From positions 14,397,703-14,461,702 of the forward strand of contig NC_064037.1 of NCBI RefSeq assembly GCF_932526225.1: a DNA stretch of 64,000 bases, read 5' to 3'. The notes beneath the pieces are model-generated. The model worked only from the letters and a program-made list of their open reading frames with translations, did no database searches and had not been told where the DNA came from. Below are positions 14,001 through 26,529 of this stretch, piece by piece. This stretch comes from Nematostella vectensis. Lineage: Eukaryota; Cnidaria; Anthozoa; Actiniaria; Edwardsiidae. Position numbers and translations under genes: made by a program. Position 1 is the first letter of the stretch, and every line of letters begins with the position of its first letter.

Positions 14001-17000
14001 GACAAGTAAAAATTAAATTGCTTTAGCCGGGAATCGAACCTGGGTCAACTGCTTGGAAGTCAGCTATGCTAACCACTATACCACCAACGCTTTACTTGTT
14101 GCAATCATCTTGAATATAATTGACAAAGAAAACTACGAATCACAGAAAAGTAAAAATGAAATTGCTTTAGCCGGGAATCGAACCCGGGTCAACTGCTTGG
14201 AAGGCAGCTATGCTAACCACTATACCACCAACGCTTCACTTGTTGCAATAATCTTGAAATTAATTGAAAAAGACAACCATGAATCATTAACAAGTAAAAA
14301 TTAAATTTTGTTGGTCGGGATTCGAACCAGTGTTAACTGCTTGGAAGACAGCTATTCTAACCACTGTACCACCAACGCTTCACTTGTTCCAATCATCTTG
14401 AAATTAATTGACAACTAAAACTCATTAAAAAGTAAAAGTGCATTTGCGTTGGCCGGGAATCGAACCCGGGTCAACTGCTTGGAAGGCAGCTATGCTTACC
14501 ACTATACCACCAACGCTTCACTTATTTCAATCATCTTGAAATAAATTGACGATGACAACTAAAACACAATAAAAAGTAAAAGGGAATATGTGTTGGCATG
14601 GAATCGAACCCGGGTCAACTGCTTGGAAGGCAGCTATGCTAACCACTATACCACCAAAGCTTTACTTGTTGCAATCATCTTGAATATAATTGACAAAGAA
14701 AACTATGAATCACAGAGAAGTAAAAATGAAATTGCTTTAGCCGGGAATCGAACCCGGGTCAACTGCTTGGAAGGCAGCTATGCTAACCAATATACCACCA
14801 ACGCTTCACTGGTTGCAATAATCTTGAAATTAATTGACAAAGACAACCATGAATCATTAACAGGTAAAAATTAAATTTTGTTGGTCGGGAATCAAACCCG
14901 GGTCAACTGCTTGGAAGGCAGTTTGCTAACCACTGTACCACCAACGCTTCACTTCTTACTATACTCTTGCATTTAATTGAAAATGACAACCATGATTCAT
15001 TGACAAGTGAAATTGAAATTGCGTTGGCCGGGAATCGAACCCGGGTCAACTGCTTGGAAGGCAGCTATGCTAACCACTATACCACCAACGCTTCACTTGT
15101 TCCAATCATCTTGAAATTAAATGACAATGACAACTAAAAGTCATTGAAAAGAAAAAGGGAATTTGCGTTGGCCGGGAATCGAACCCGGGTCAACTGCTTG
15201 GAAGGCAGCTATGCTTACCACTATACCACCAACGCTTCACTTGTTTCAATAATCTTGAAATATATTTACGATGACAACTAAAACACATTAAAAAGTAAAA
15301 GGGAATATGTGTTGGCAGGGAATAGAACCCGGGTCAACTGCTTGGAAGGCAGCTATGCTAACCAGTATACCACCAACGCTTCACTTGTTGCAATAATCTT
15401 GAAATTAATTGAAAATGACCGCCATGAATCCTTGACAAGTAAAAAGGAATTTGCGTTGGCCGGGAATAGAACCCGGGTCAACTGCTTGAAAGGCAGCTAT
15501 GTTAACCACTATACCACCAACGCTTCACTTGTTGCAATAATCTTGAAATTAATTGAAAATGACAGCCATGAATCCTTGACAAGTAAAAATGAAATTGCGT
15601 TTGCCGGGAATTGAACCCGGGTCAACTGCTTGGAAGGCAGCTATGCTAACCACTATACCACCAACGCTTCACTTGTTCCAATCATCTTGAAATTTAAATG
15701 ACAATGACAACTAAAACTCATTGAAAAGAAAAAGGGAATTTGCGTTGGCCGGGAATCGAACACGGGTCAACTGCTTGAAAGGCAGCTATGCTAACCACTA
15801 TACCACCAACGCTTCCCTTGTTGCAATCATCTTGAATATAATTGACAAAGAAAACTATGAATCATAGACAAGTAAAAATGAAATTGCTTTAGCCGGGAAT
15901 CGAACCCGTGTCAACTGCTTGGATGTCAGCTATGCTACCCAATATACCACCAACGCTTCACTGGTTGCAATAATCTTGAAATTAATTGACAAAGACAACC
16001 ATGAATCATTACTAAGTTAAAATTAAATGTTGTTGGTGGGGATTCGAACTAGTGTCAACTGCTTGGAAGGCAGCTATGCTAACCACTGTACCACCAACGC
16101 TTCACTGATTACCATACTCTTGCATTTAATTTACAATGACAACCATGACTAATTGACAAGTAAAAATGAAATTGCGTTGGCCGGGAATTGAACCCGGGTC
16201 AACTGCTTGGAAGGCAGCTATGCTAACCACTATACCACCAACGCTTCACTTGTTCCAATAATCTTGAATATAATTGACAAAGAAAACTATGAATCATAGA
16301 CAAGTAAAAATAAAATTGCTTTAGCCGGGAATCGAACCCAGGTAAACTGCTTGAATGGCAGCTATGCTACCCAATATACCACCAACGCTTCACTGGTTGC
16401 AATAATCTTGAAATTAATTGACAAAGACAACCATGAATCATTAACAAGTTAAAATTAAATGTTGTTGGTGGGGATTCGAACTACGTTCAACTGCTTGGAA
16501 GGCAGCTATGCTAACCACTGTACCACCAACGCTTCACTGATTACCATACTCTTGCATTTAATTTACAATGACAACCATGACTAATTGACAAGTAAAAATG
16601 AAATTGCGTTGGCCGGGAATCGAACCCGGGTCAACTGCTTGGAAGGCAGCTATGCTAACCACTATACCACCAACGATTCACTTGTTCCAATCATCTTGAA
16701 ATTTAAATGACAATGACAACTAAAACTCATTGAAAAGAAAAAGGGAATTTGCGTTGGCCGGGAATCGAACCCGTGTCAACTGCTTGGAAGGCAGCTATGC
16801 TAACCATTATACCACCAACGCTTCACTTGTTGCAATCATCTTGAATATAATTGACAAAGAAAACTTTGAATCATAGACAAGTAAAAATGAAATTGCTTTA
16901 GCCGGGAATCGAACCCGGGTCAACTGCTTGAAAGGCAGCTATGCTAACCAATATACCACCAACGCTTCACTGGTTGCAATAATCATGAAATTAATTGACA

Positions 17001-17182
17001 AAGACAACCATGAATCCTTAACAAGTAAAATTTAAATTTTGTTGGTCGGGATTCGAACCAGGGTTAACTGCTTGGAAGGCAGCTATGCTAACCATTGTAC
17101 CACCAACGCTTCATTTCTTACCATACTCTTGCATTTAATTGACAATGACAACCATGATTCAATGACAAGTAAAATTGAAATT

Positions 17183-17253
17183 GCGTTGGCCGGGAATCGA
17201 ACCCGGGTCAACTGCTTGTAAGGCAGCTATGCTAACCACTATACCACCAACGC
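17183..17253 (-). tRNA. tRNA-Gly body with TAC (Val) anticodon
   Basis: Paralogue of 10,568-10,638. The valine anticodon is conserved in both halves of the duplication, with all stems intact. Confidence 0.8.
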
Positions 17254-17615
17254 TTCAATTGTTCCAATAATTTTGAAATTAATTGACAACGACAACCATG
17301 AATCATTAACAAGTTAAAATTAAATGTTGTTGGTGGGGATTCGAACTAGGGTCAACTGCTTGGAAGGCAGCTATGCTAACCACTGTACCACCAACGCTTC
17401 ACTGATTACCATACTCTTGCATTTAATTTACAATGACAACCATGACTCATTGACAAGTAAAAATGAAATTGCGTTGCCCGGGAATCGAACCCGGGTCAAC
17501 TGCCTGGAAGGCAGCTATGCTAACCACGATACCACCAACGCTTCACTTGTTCCCATCATCTTGAAATTTAAATGACAATGACAACTAAAACTAATTGAAA
17601 AGAAAAAGGGAATTT

Positions 17616-17686
17616 GCGTTGGCCGGGAATCGAACCCGGGTCAACTGCTTGGAAGGCAGCTATGCTAACCACTATACCACCAACGC
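17616..17686 (-). tRNA. tRNA-Gly(TCC), consensus copy
   Basis: A consensus body with anticodon TCC. It is the paralogue of the TTC-bearing copy at 11,001-11,071. Confidence 0.94.
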
Positions 17687-20062
17687 TTCACTTGTTGCAA
17701 TCATCTTGAATATAATTGACAAAGAAAACTATGAATCATAGACAAGTAAAAATGAAATTGCTTTAGCCGGGAATCAAACCCGGGTCAACTGCTTGGAAGG
17801 CAGCTATGCTAACCAATATACCACCAACGCTTCACTGGTTGCAATAATCTTGAAATTAATTGACAAAAACAACCATGAATCCTTAACAAGTAAAAATTAA
17901 ATTTTGATGGTCGGGATTCGAACCAGGGTTAACTGCTTGGAAGGCAGCTATGCTAACCACTGTACCACCAACGCTTCATTTCTTACCATACTCTTGCATT
18001 TAATTGACAATGACAACCATGATTCATTGACATGTAAAATTGAACTTGCGTTGGCCGGGAATCGAACCCGTGTAAACTGCTTGGAAGGCAGGTATGCTAA
18101 CCACTATACCAGCAACGCTTCATTTGTTCCAATAAATTTGAAATTAATTGACAAAGACAACCATGAATCATAGACAAGTAAAAATGAAATTGCTTTAGCC
18201 GGGAATCGAACCCGGGTCAACTGCTTGGAAGGCAGCTATGCTAACCACTATACCACCAACTCTTTAATTGTTCCAATAATTTTGAACTTAATTGACAAAG
18301 ACAAACATGAATCATTAACAAGTTAAAATTAAATGTTGTTGGTGGGGAATCGAACCCGGGTCAATTGCTTGGAAGGCAGCTTGCTAATCACTGTACCACC
18401 AACGGTTCACTGATTACCATACTCTTGCATTTAATTGAAAATGACAACCATGATTCATTGACAAGTGAAATTGAAATTGCGTTGGCCGGGAATCGAACCC
18501 GGGTCAACTGCTTGGAAGGCAGCTATTCTAACCACTATACCACCAACGCTTCACTTGTTCCAATCATCTTGAAATTAAATGACAATGACAACTAAAACTC
18601 ATTGAAAAGAAAAAGGGAATTTGCGTTGACCGGGAATCGAACCCGGGTCAACTGCTTGGGAAGCAGCTATGCTAACCACTATACCACCAACGCTTCACTA
18701 GTTGCAATAATCTTGAATATAATTGACAAAGAAAACTATGAATCATAGACAAGTAAAAATGAAATTGCTTTAGCCGGGAATCGAACCCGGGTCAACTGCT
18801 TGGAAGGCAGCTATGCTTACCACAATACCACCAACGCTTCACTTATTTCAATCATCTTGAAATAAATTGACGATGACAACTAAAACACAATAAAAAGTAA
18901 AAGGGAATATGTGTTGCCCGGGAATGGAACCCGGGTCAACTGCCTGGAAGGCAGCTACGCTAACCACTATACCACCAACGCTTCACTTGTTCCAATCATC
19001 TTGAAATTTAAATGACAATGACAACTAAAACTCATTGAAAAGAAAAAGGGAATTTGCGTTGGCCGGGAATAGAACCCGGGTCAACTGCTTGGAAGGCAGC
19101 TATGCTAACCACTATACCACCAACGCTTCACTTGTTGCAATCATCTTGAATATAATTGACAAAGAAAACTATGAATCATAGACAAGTAAAAATGAAATTG
19201 GTTTAGCCTGGAATCAAACCCGGGTCAACTGCTTGGAAGGCAGCTATGCTAACCAATATACCACCAACGCTTCACTGGTTGCAATAATCTTGAAATTAAT
19301 TGACAAAGACAACCATGAATCCTTAACAAGTAAAAATTAAATTTTGTTGGACGGTATTCGAACCAGGGTTAACTACTTGGAAGGCAGCTATGCTAACCAC
19401 TGTACCACCAACGCTTCATTTCTTACCATACTCTTGCATTTAATTGGCAATGACAACCATGATTCATTGACATGTAAAATTGAACTTGCGTTGGCCGGTA
19501 ATCGAACCCGGGTCAACTGCTTGGAAGGCAGGTATGCTAACCACTATACCAGCAACGCTTCATTTGTTCCAATAATTTTGAAGTTAATTGACAAAGACAA
19601 CCATGAATCATAGACAAGTAAAAATGAAATTGCTTTAGCCGGGAATCGAACCCGGGTCAAATGCTTGGAAGGCAGCTATGCTAACCAATATACCACCAAC
19701 GCTTCACTGGTTGCAATAATCTTGAAATTAATTGACAAAGACAACCATGAATCATTATCAGGTAAAAATTAAATTTTGTTGGTCGGGAATCAAACCCGGG
19801 TCAACTGCTTGGAAGGCAGCTTGCTAACCACTGTACCACCAACGCTTCACTTCTTACTATACTCTTGCATTTAATTGAAAATGACAACCATGATTCATTG
19901 ACAAGTGAAATTGAAATTGCGTTGGCCGGGATTCGAACCCGGGTCAACTGCTTGGAAGGCAGCTATGCTAACCACTATACCACCAGCGCTTCACTTGTTC
20001 CAATCATCTTGAAATTAAATGACAATGACAACTAAAAGTCATTGAAAAGAAAAAGGGAATTT

Positions 20063-20133
20063 GCGTTGGCCGGGAATCGAACCCGGGTCAACTGCTTGAG
20101 AAGCAGCTATGCTAACCACTATACCACCAACGC
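20063..20133 (-). tRNA. tRNA-Gly(CCC)-like body with CTC (Glu) anticodon
   Basis: The anticodon loop reads TTCTCAA, giving CTC, a glutamate anticodon. It looks derived from a Gly-CCC copy by one change at position 35. All stems are intact. Confidence 0.78.
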
Positions 20134-21921
20134 TTCACTAGTTGCAATAATCTTGAATATAATTGAGAAAGAAAACTAAGAATCATAGACAAGTAAAAAT
20201 GAAATTGCTTTAGCCGGGAATCGAACCCGGGTCAACTGCTTGGAAGGCAGCTATGCTTACCACTATACCACCAACGCTTCACTTGTTCCAATCATCTTGA
20301 AATTAATTGACAACTAAAACTCATTAAAAAGCAAAAGTGCATTTGCGTTGGCCGGGAATCGAACCCGGGTCAACTGCTTGGAAGGCAGCTATGCTTACCA
20401 CTATACCACCAACGCTTCACTTATTTCAATCATCTTGAAATAAATTGACGATGACAACTAAAACACAATAAAAAGTAAAAGGGAATATGTGTTGGCGGGG
20501 AATCGGACCCGGGTCAACTGCTTGGAAGGCAGCTATGCTAACCACTATACCACCAACGCTTCACTGGTTGCAATAATCTTGAAATTAATTGAAAATGACA
20601 GCCATGAATCCTTCACAAGTAAAAAGGAATTTGCATTGGCCGGAAATAGAACCCGGGTCAACTGCTTGGAAGGCAGCTATGCTAACCACTATACCACCAA
20701 CGCTTCACTTGTTGCAATCATCTTGAATATAATTGACAAAGAAAACTATGAATCATAGACAAGTAAAAATTAAATTGCTTTAGCCGGGAATCGAACCCGG
20801 GTCAACTGCTTGGAAGTCAGCTATGCTAACCACTATACCACCAACGCTTTACTTGTTGCAATCATCTTGAATATAATTGACAAAGAAAACTATGAATCAC
20901 AGAAAAGTAAAAATGAAATTGCTCTAGCCGGGAATCGAACCCGGGTCAACTGCTTGGAAGGCAGCTATGCTAACCACTATACCACCAACGCTTCACTTGT
21001 TGCAATAATCTTGAAATTAATTGACAAAGACAACCATGAATCATTAACAAGTAAAAATTAAATTTTGTTGGTCGGGATTCGAACCAGTGTTAACTGCTTG
21101 GAAGACAGCTATGCTAACCACTGTACCACCAACGCTTCACTTGTTCCAATCATCTTGAAATTAATTGACAACTAAAACTCATTAAAAAGTAAAAGTGCAT
21201 TTGCGTTGGCCGGGAATCGAACCCGGGTCAACTGCTTGGAAGGCAGCTATGCTTACCACTATACCACCAACGCTTCACTTATTTCAATCATCTTGAAATA
21301 AATTGACGATGACAACTAAAACACAATAAAAAGTAAAAGGGAATATGTGTTGGCATGGAATCGAACCCGGGTCAACTGCTTGGAAGGCAGCTATGCTAAC
21401 CACTATACCACCAAAGCTTTACTTGTTGCAATCATCTTGAATATAATTGACAAAGAAAACTATGAATCACAGAAAAGTAAAAATGAAATTGCTTTAGCCG
21501 GGAATCGAACCCGGGTCAACTGCTTGGAAGGCAGCTATGCTAACCAATATACCACCAACGCTTCTTTGGTTGCAATAATCTTGAAATTAATTGACAAAGA
21601 CAACCATGAATCATTAACAGGTAAAAATTAAATTTTGTTGGTCGGGAATCAAACCCGGGTCAACTGCTTGGAAGGCAGTTTGCTAACCACTGTACCACCA
21701 ACGCTTCACTTCTTACTATACTCTTGCATTTAATTGAAAATGACAACCATGATTCATTGACAAGTGAAATTGAAATTGCGTTGGCCGGGAATCGAACCCG
21801 GGTCAACTGCTTGGAAGGCAGCTATGCTAACCACTATACCACCAACGCTTCACTTGTTCCAATCATCTTGAAATTAAATGACAATGACAACTAAAAGTCA
21901 TTGAAAAGAAAAAGGGAATTT

Positions 21922-21992
21922 GCGTTGGCCGGGAATCGAACCCGGGTCAACTGCTTGGGAAGCAGCTATGCTAACCACTATACCACCAACGC
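21922..21992 (-). tRNA. tRNA-Gly(CCC), well-formed copy
   Basis: A full consensus body with loop TTCCCAA. It lies at the right edge of the second half of the 46/47-unit duplication. Confidence 0.92.
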
Positions 21993-22065
21993 TTCACTAG
22001 TTGCAATCATCTTGAATATAATTGAGAAAGAAAACTAAGAATCATAGACAAGTAAAAATGAAATT

Positions 22066-22136
22066 GCTTTAGCCGGGAATCGAACCCGGGTCAACTGCTT
22101 GGAAGGCAGCTATGCTTACCACTATACCACCAACGC
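22066..22136 (-). tRNA. tRNA-Gly(TCC)-like, last copy before the foldback element
   Basis: The TCC loop and T arm are intact. The 3' acceptor strand reads CTAAAGC, leaving one mismatch and one G-U pair against GCGTTGG. This class is frequent in the array, and whether it is functional is uncertain. Confidence 0.75.
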
Positions 22137-22186
22137 TTCACTTGTTCCAATCATCTTGAAATTAATTGACAACTAGAACTCATTAA

Positions 22187-23155
22187 GTGCACCAGTCCCT
22201 TAAATTCAACTGAGGAGTTCCAAATACGAAATTTCAAAATCGCCCAAAATTGGTTTAAAGTTAGCCCCTGGCTCTCTTATCATGGTAAAAAAGTTTGAGT
22301 TACATACAATAAATATTTTTCGAGAAAAACTGAATTTACGATTTTGCCTATCAAATCGCCGATTTGGGGGCATTTTTCACCTTGCGTAAAAAATCGCAAA
22401 ATATTCTTTAAATATATGCGGAATTAAAAATAGCGATACAGATCCTTAGAAAGGAGTTGATAAGGTATAAATAGAGTGGTTTCTTCACTTTTTCCGACAA
22501 AAAAAGGATATTTTATTGCTGTCTAAACATGTCAATAAAAAATGTCGACTTGAATAATAGTCTAAATTAGGGGCTTATAAAACCGATGGTACATGGATTT
22601 TCGCAGAAATTTTGCACTTTGAGCAAAGATTGGTGTTATTTCTTTCGATTCAGCAGATAAAAAATTGGGGGAATCAAATTCCCGAATTATAATGAAGCCG
22701 AACGCAACCCCATGTCAAGCTCAAATAACACGCGATTTTCTTGACAGCCGTCTTTATTAGATACACATACCTGTTTGTACGGGAGACAAATCACCGAAAA
22801 TAAACTCTATCCGTGCTGTATACTAATTTTAGATGCTGTATAATAGTCTTGGTTCATCCTTGGAAGTTACTGCAAGTCAATAAAGACATTACAATGAAAA
22901 ATATTTGCTATTTTGTACGCCTGCCGGAATGGCAAACTTTGAAGGATTTGTTTGGGTTTTAAAATTTCTTTACGCTTCATTGAAGTAAAAGATATTCAAG
23001 CACATCAGTTCTTACCTTCTGTCAAGAGGTTTCTAGGGAAAAGGCCGATTTGTAAGATTAATTTCAATGTAAAGGTCAAGTACTTGAACACGAGTCTGGT
23101 TTCAAATGACAACAACTGATCAGCCGTCTGCCAGATGAGAATGCGTGACTTTCCA
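22187..23155 (+). repeat. Left terminal inverted repeat of the foldback element
   Basis: Begins GTGCACCAGTCCC and runs to about tgcgtgactttcca. It is the reverse complement of 25,441-26,437 with scattered substitutions and short indels. The region is AT-rich with no open frame of note. Confidence 0.85.
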
Positions 23156-24214
23156 CAGGTATCCTAATCCCCATAAGAACAGACAGTTTTGAGTCTTAGT
23201 CTTTCTTTATTAGAAAACCATATTTGATAAAAAGTCGATATCATGTCTTGTTTGTCTATTTTCAAAAACATCTGATGATTTGGTAAAGAACTTAGGCGTA
23301 AGAGTAAAAATTGTATATTTACGTTTATCTGCATATTAGTTGTGTGCACATGAGCACTGCTTGATTACTGCTGAAATTTTATCAATAAGAGCGGGTCTCT
23401 GTAAAATGAAGACCGGACCTTCACGGACCTACGCGGACCGGACCTCGGCGGACCGGTTTTTTTTTTTTATTTATTTTTAAATACACAAACATATACATAA
23501 AATAAAAAATTGTCGCCAAAGAAAAAACAGCTTGCTGACATTTTGCGTGGGAGTCCCTAGGGCAAGTGTGCCCTTGTTGCGGGGCGCCGGTGGGACAGAG
23601 TTTCTTTTTCATTACGGACTTTGCGCAAAATTACCGACTTGCTCCAGGTGACTGAAGTAGTTTGAAAAATCGGTAGCTGGAAAATCGGCAACTACGTGAG
23701 AATAGTGACTTTAAATGGGCTGCTTCGCTACTTTGTAGCAAGAGAAAACAAATATCACTCTGTCCAAACACTGAGCTGTCAGTTAACTCAATGGAAACTG
23801 TTGATTGCCGTTAGAACAATGAACCTCTATTGGCTACTTCCCTGCATTGTATTAAGAAAAAAACAAAAGCCGCTCTGCACAAACACAATCGTAGATTGCC
23901 GTGAGAACAGTAACTTGTTATTGGCTACTTTGCTTGATATAACAAGACCAACAACTGTGCAATGCCAACAAGACTGCCTGGAAAAGGGTTACAAAATCAG
24001 TTGGAGCTTGCGACAGATTGAATGAACATGTCTATGATTCCGATACAGACGACGATCTACTCCCCGTGTTTGAGGGGTAAAATAATACTTTCGCTAAACG
24101 AAAGATATAATGCTAATTGACATTGTTTTAATGCGAGGGATGTTTTAGCCTGTGAGCAAGTCTGTACTTTTGGGCAAAGTCTGTCATGAAAAAGAAATCT
24201 CCGTCTCTCCCCCC

Positions 24215-24261
<47 letters not shown>

Positions 24262-25440
24262 CGGTAAAGAAGTCGAGTCTACCAAACGGGAGGTTGAGTT
24301 GAAATAGGGACTCCCCAAAATATGTTCAGAGAATAAGCAAAATGCAGTCCCGTACCCAGGGGGGAGGGGGGATGCTGGGGTTGCGAACGCATCCCCCCAC
24401 AACGGCCGAAGGTCGGTTCCCAATGGAAGTGCTATTTGTAGACAAAACTATAAAGCATAAGCTAGATAACCCTGGTACGCAGCCAAATCCGGCAAGTAAA
24501 AGTCCCGTGAAGATACTGCAAAGGCATAAAAAATCCCTCTTTGTTCTTTCGGGGATAGTCAGATTTTTATTAGAGAACTCATTTTACTCGTCGTCGCTTT
24601 ACTCGTCCCCACTCAGAACAGCCGGATTCCGAGCTACGAACAAGCAACCATCGCCTGGGCTACTTGTGATTACATTTGCGTTTCAAGAGTCACCTACGCG
24701 CGCGCTTAACAAATACTCCGGTCGTTAAATCATGATTCACTTGCCAGCTCTAGCAAGAAGAAGTTCAAACTCAGTTTGAAGAGACTTGTCTGATATGTTA
24801 AGCAGCTTCTTGTGTCCACGAATATCCTTGTTACAGTCTTTCAGAAGAACGCACTTTGAATTGCAATCGACACTAGGGCCACAAGGACCACCCACGCAAA
24901 CAGCGTAATCACAGGTAATCATGATCAAGAAAAATATCAAGCATCATCTGATTTACAATTCTAGCTTGCCTGATTTTATAAGAAGCAGATTAATGTGATC
25001 TCTTTGTGTTGCCCTAAAGCCTTTTGTGGCTAACGGAGGTGTTACTGTAACAGGATGCCGCTTTGAGGGAGTGTGACAATTCTTCCAGCTTATGCCCTTA
25101 TGTCAACGAAGCATGTTTGCTTGTGGTATTTGTGTTTTATTCTTCGATTGGTGTTTCCTATCTAGAATTACGCTTTCACAACAGGCGAGCCAGCTGAGAA
25201 GAGATATCTCCTACTTTCGGGTGATGTCCTGCTGCAAGAGACCATGATACATCATGGTCTCTTGCCTGCTGTGAGTGAATGTCAAGTATCGCATACGCAT
25301 ATACATATCCCATATTAATTTTTAAAATAATTTTGGCATCATTAATATGTTTTTTTAGAATGAAGAACATAAAATGAGAAACAATCTAAAATAAAAACTG
25401 CAAGCCGACTAGTTGAACTATTCTTTATATCGGGTTTCCT
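23156..25440. other. Interior of the foldback element, no gene recognised
   Basis: Holds a short GC-rich stretch of repeated ggacc-type words at 23,410-23,455 followed by an AT-rich tail, a poly-C run followed by (CA)n at about 24,209-24,260, and a perfect hairpin at 25,235-25,264. Open frames here are short (128 codons at most) and show no family I recognise. Confidence 0.6.
24209..24260. repeat. Poly-C plus (CA)n simple repeat
   Basis: A run of about 22 C followed directly by about 15 CA repeats. Confidence 0.95.
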
Positions 25441-26437
25441 TTGGAAATTCACGCATGCTCATCTGGTAGACCGCTGATCAGCTGATCAGTTGTTGTTGTC
25501 ATTTAAAACCAGACTCGTGTTCAAGTACTTGACATTTGCATTGAAATTAATCTCATAAATCGGCCTTTTTCCCAGAAACCTCTTGACAGAAGGTAAGAAC
25601 TAATGTGCTTGAATATCTTTTACTTCAAGGAAGCGTAAAGAAACTTTAAAACCCAAACAAACCTTCAAAGTTTGCCATTCCGGAAGGCGTTCTTAAATGA
25701 AATCTGTACAAAATAGCAAATATTTTTCATTGTAATGTCTTTATTGAATTCCAGTGACTTCCAAGGATGAACCAAAACAATTATACAGCATCTGAGATTA
25801 GTATACAGCAAGGGTAGAGATTATTTTTTGTGATTTGTCTCCTGTACAAACAGGTATGTGTATCTAATAAAGACGGCTGTCAAGAAAATCGCGTGTTATT
25901 TGAGCTTGACATGGGGTTGCGTTCGGCTTCATTATAATTCGGGAATTTGATTCCCCCAATTTTTTATTTGCTGAATCGAAAGAAATAACACCAATCTTTG
26001 CTCAAAGTGCAAAATTTCTGCGAAAATCCATGTACCATCGATTTTATAAGCCCCTAATTTAGACTATTATTCAAGTCGACATTTTTTATTGACATATTTA
26101 GACAGCAATAAAATATCCTTTTTTTGTCGGAAAAAGTGAAGAAACCACTCTATTTATACCTTATCAACTCCTTTCTAAGGATCTGTATCGCTATTTTTAA
26201 TTCCGCATATATTTAAAGAATATTTTGCGATTTTTTACGCAAGGTGAAAAATGCCCCCAAATCGGCGATTTGATAGGCAAAATCGTAAATTCGGAATTTC
26301 TCGAAAAATATTTATTGTATGTAACTCAAACTTTTTAACCATGATAAGAGAACCAGGGGCTAACTTTAAACCACTTTTGAGCGATTTTGAAATTTCTTAT
26401 TTGGAACTCCTCAGTTGAATCTAAGGGACTGGTGCAC
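25441..26437 (-). repeat. Right terminal inverted repeat of the foldback element
   Basis: Mirror of the left repeat, ending ctaagggactggtgcac next to TTAA. It is slightly longer than the left copy because of small indels in the inner part. Confidence 0.85.
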
Positions 26438-26458
26438 TTAAAAAGCAAAAGTGCATTT

Positions 26459-26529
26459 GCGTTGGCCGGGAATCGAACCCGGGTCAACTGCTTGGAAGGC
26501 AGCTATGCTTACCACTATACCACCAACGC
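26459..26529 (-). tRNA. tRNA-Gly(TCC), first copy after the foldback element
   Basis: A well-formed body with a TCC loop and the gcttacc D-loop variant. Its 3' end lies 17 bp from the TTAA target duplication of the foldback element, so the insertion sits in the trailer of this gene. Confidence 0.85.

Larger units (their letters stand above)
8550..15164. repeat. Higher-order block A (46 tRNA units, 6,615 bp)
   Basis: Unit order and single-base variants in this block are repeated immediately downstream at a constant offset of 6,615 bp (for example 8,694 to 15,309, 10,424 to 17,039 and 11,289 to 17,904). After about 11.7/18.3 kb the offset becomes 6,757 bp, because block A lacks one unit there. 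Few substitutions separate the copies, so the duplication is recent. Confidence 0.88.
15165..21921. repeat. Higher-order block B (47 tRNA units, 6,757 bp)
   Basis: Direct tandem copy of block A. It keeps one unit (about 18,343-18,485, with the Gly-like copy lacking one D-arm base) that block A has lost. The join at 15,165 falls within a tRNA body, as expected for unequal crossing-over between misaligned tRNA copies. Confidence 0.88.
1..22186 (-). repeat. tRNA-Gly tandem array, block 1 (about 154 units)
   Basis: The stretch is a continuous head-to-tail series of 71-nt glycine tRNA genes, all on the minus strand, separated by AT-rich spacers of about 72 bp. Consecutive plus-strand starts such as 367, 511, 655, 799 and 943 are 144 bp apart. 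Several unit classes alternate: a canonical body (plus-strand edge gcgttggccggg); a body with edge gctttagccggg, which gives one acceptor mismatch and one G-U pair; a body with edge gtgttggcaggg; and a body with edge ttgttggtcggg, which has mismatches in both the acceptor and T stems. In sense, most units are followed within about 10-15 nt by TTTT or TTTTT, as expected of a Pol III terminator. The unit count is block length divided by unit size. The block is cut at 22,183-22,186 by the TTAA target of a foldback element. Confidence 0.95.
22187..26437. mobile_element. Foldback DNA transposon, TTAA target, non-autonomous
   Basis: A 4,251-bp element with ends GTGCACCAGTCCCTTA and its reverse complement. 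TTAA at 22,183-22,186 and 26,438-26,441 is a 4-bp target duplication, since uninterrupted units read cattaaaaagcaaaag here. The inverted repeats are about 970-1,000 bp long and still highly similar, with small differences and indels. The middle (about 23,156-25,440) holds simple repeats and no recognisable transposase, so the element would have to be moved in trans. TTAA duplication is known for the piggyBac and Kolobok superfamilies; the ends do not show the CCC start usual in piggyBac, so Kolobok-like is the better guess, but the family is not settled. Confidence 0.88.

Noticed and set aside
24342-24728. 128-codon open frame in the foldback interior as a possible transposase
   Set aside because: Low-complexity start overlapping simple repeats, no DDE-type motif pattern and no family resemblance.
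22187-26437. piggyBac element
   Set aside because: TTAA duplication fits, but the ends start GTGCACC, not CCC, the inverted repeats are far longer than usual, and there is no transposase. The superfamily is left open.
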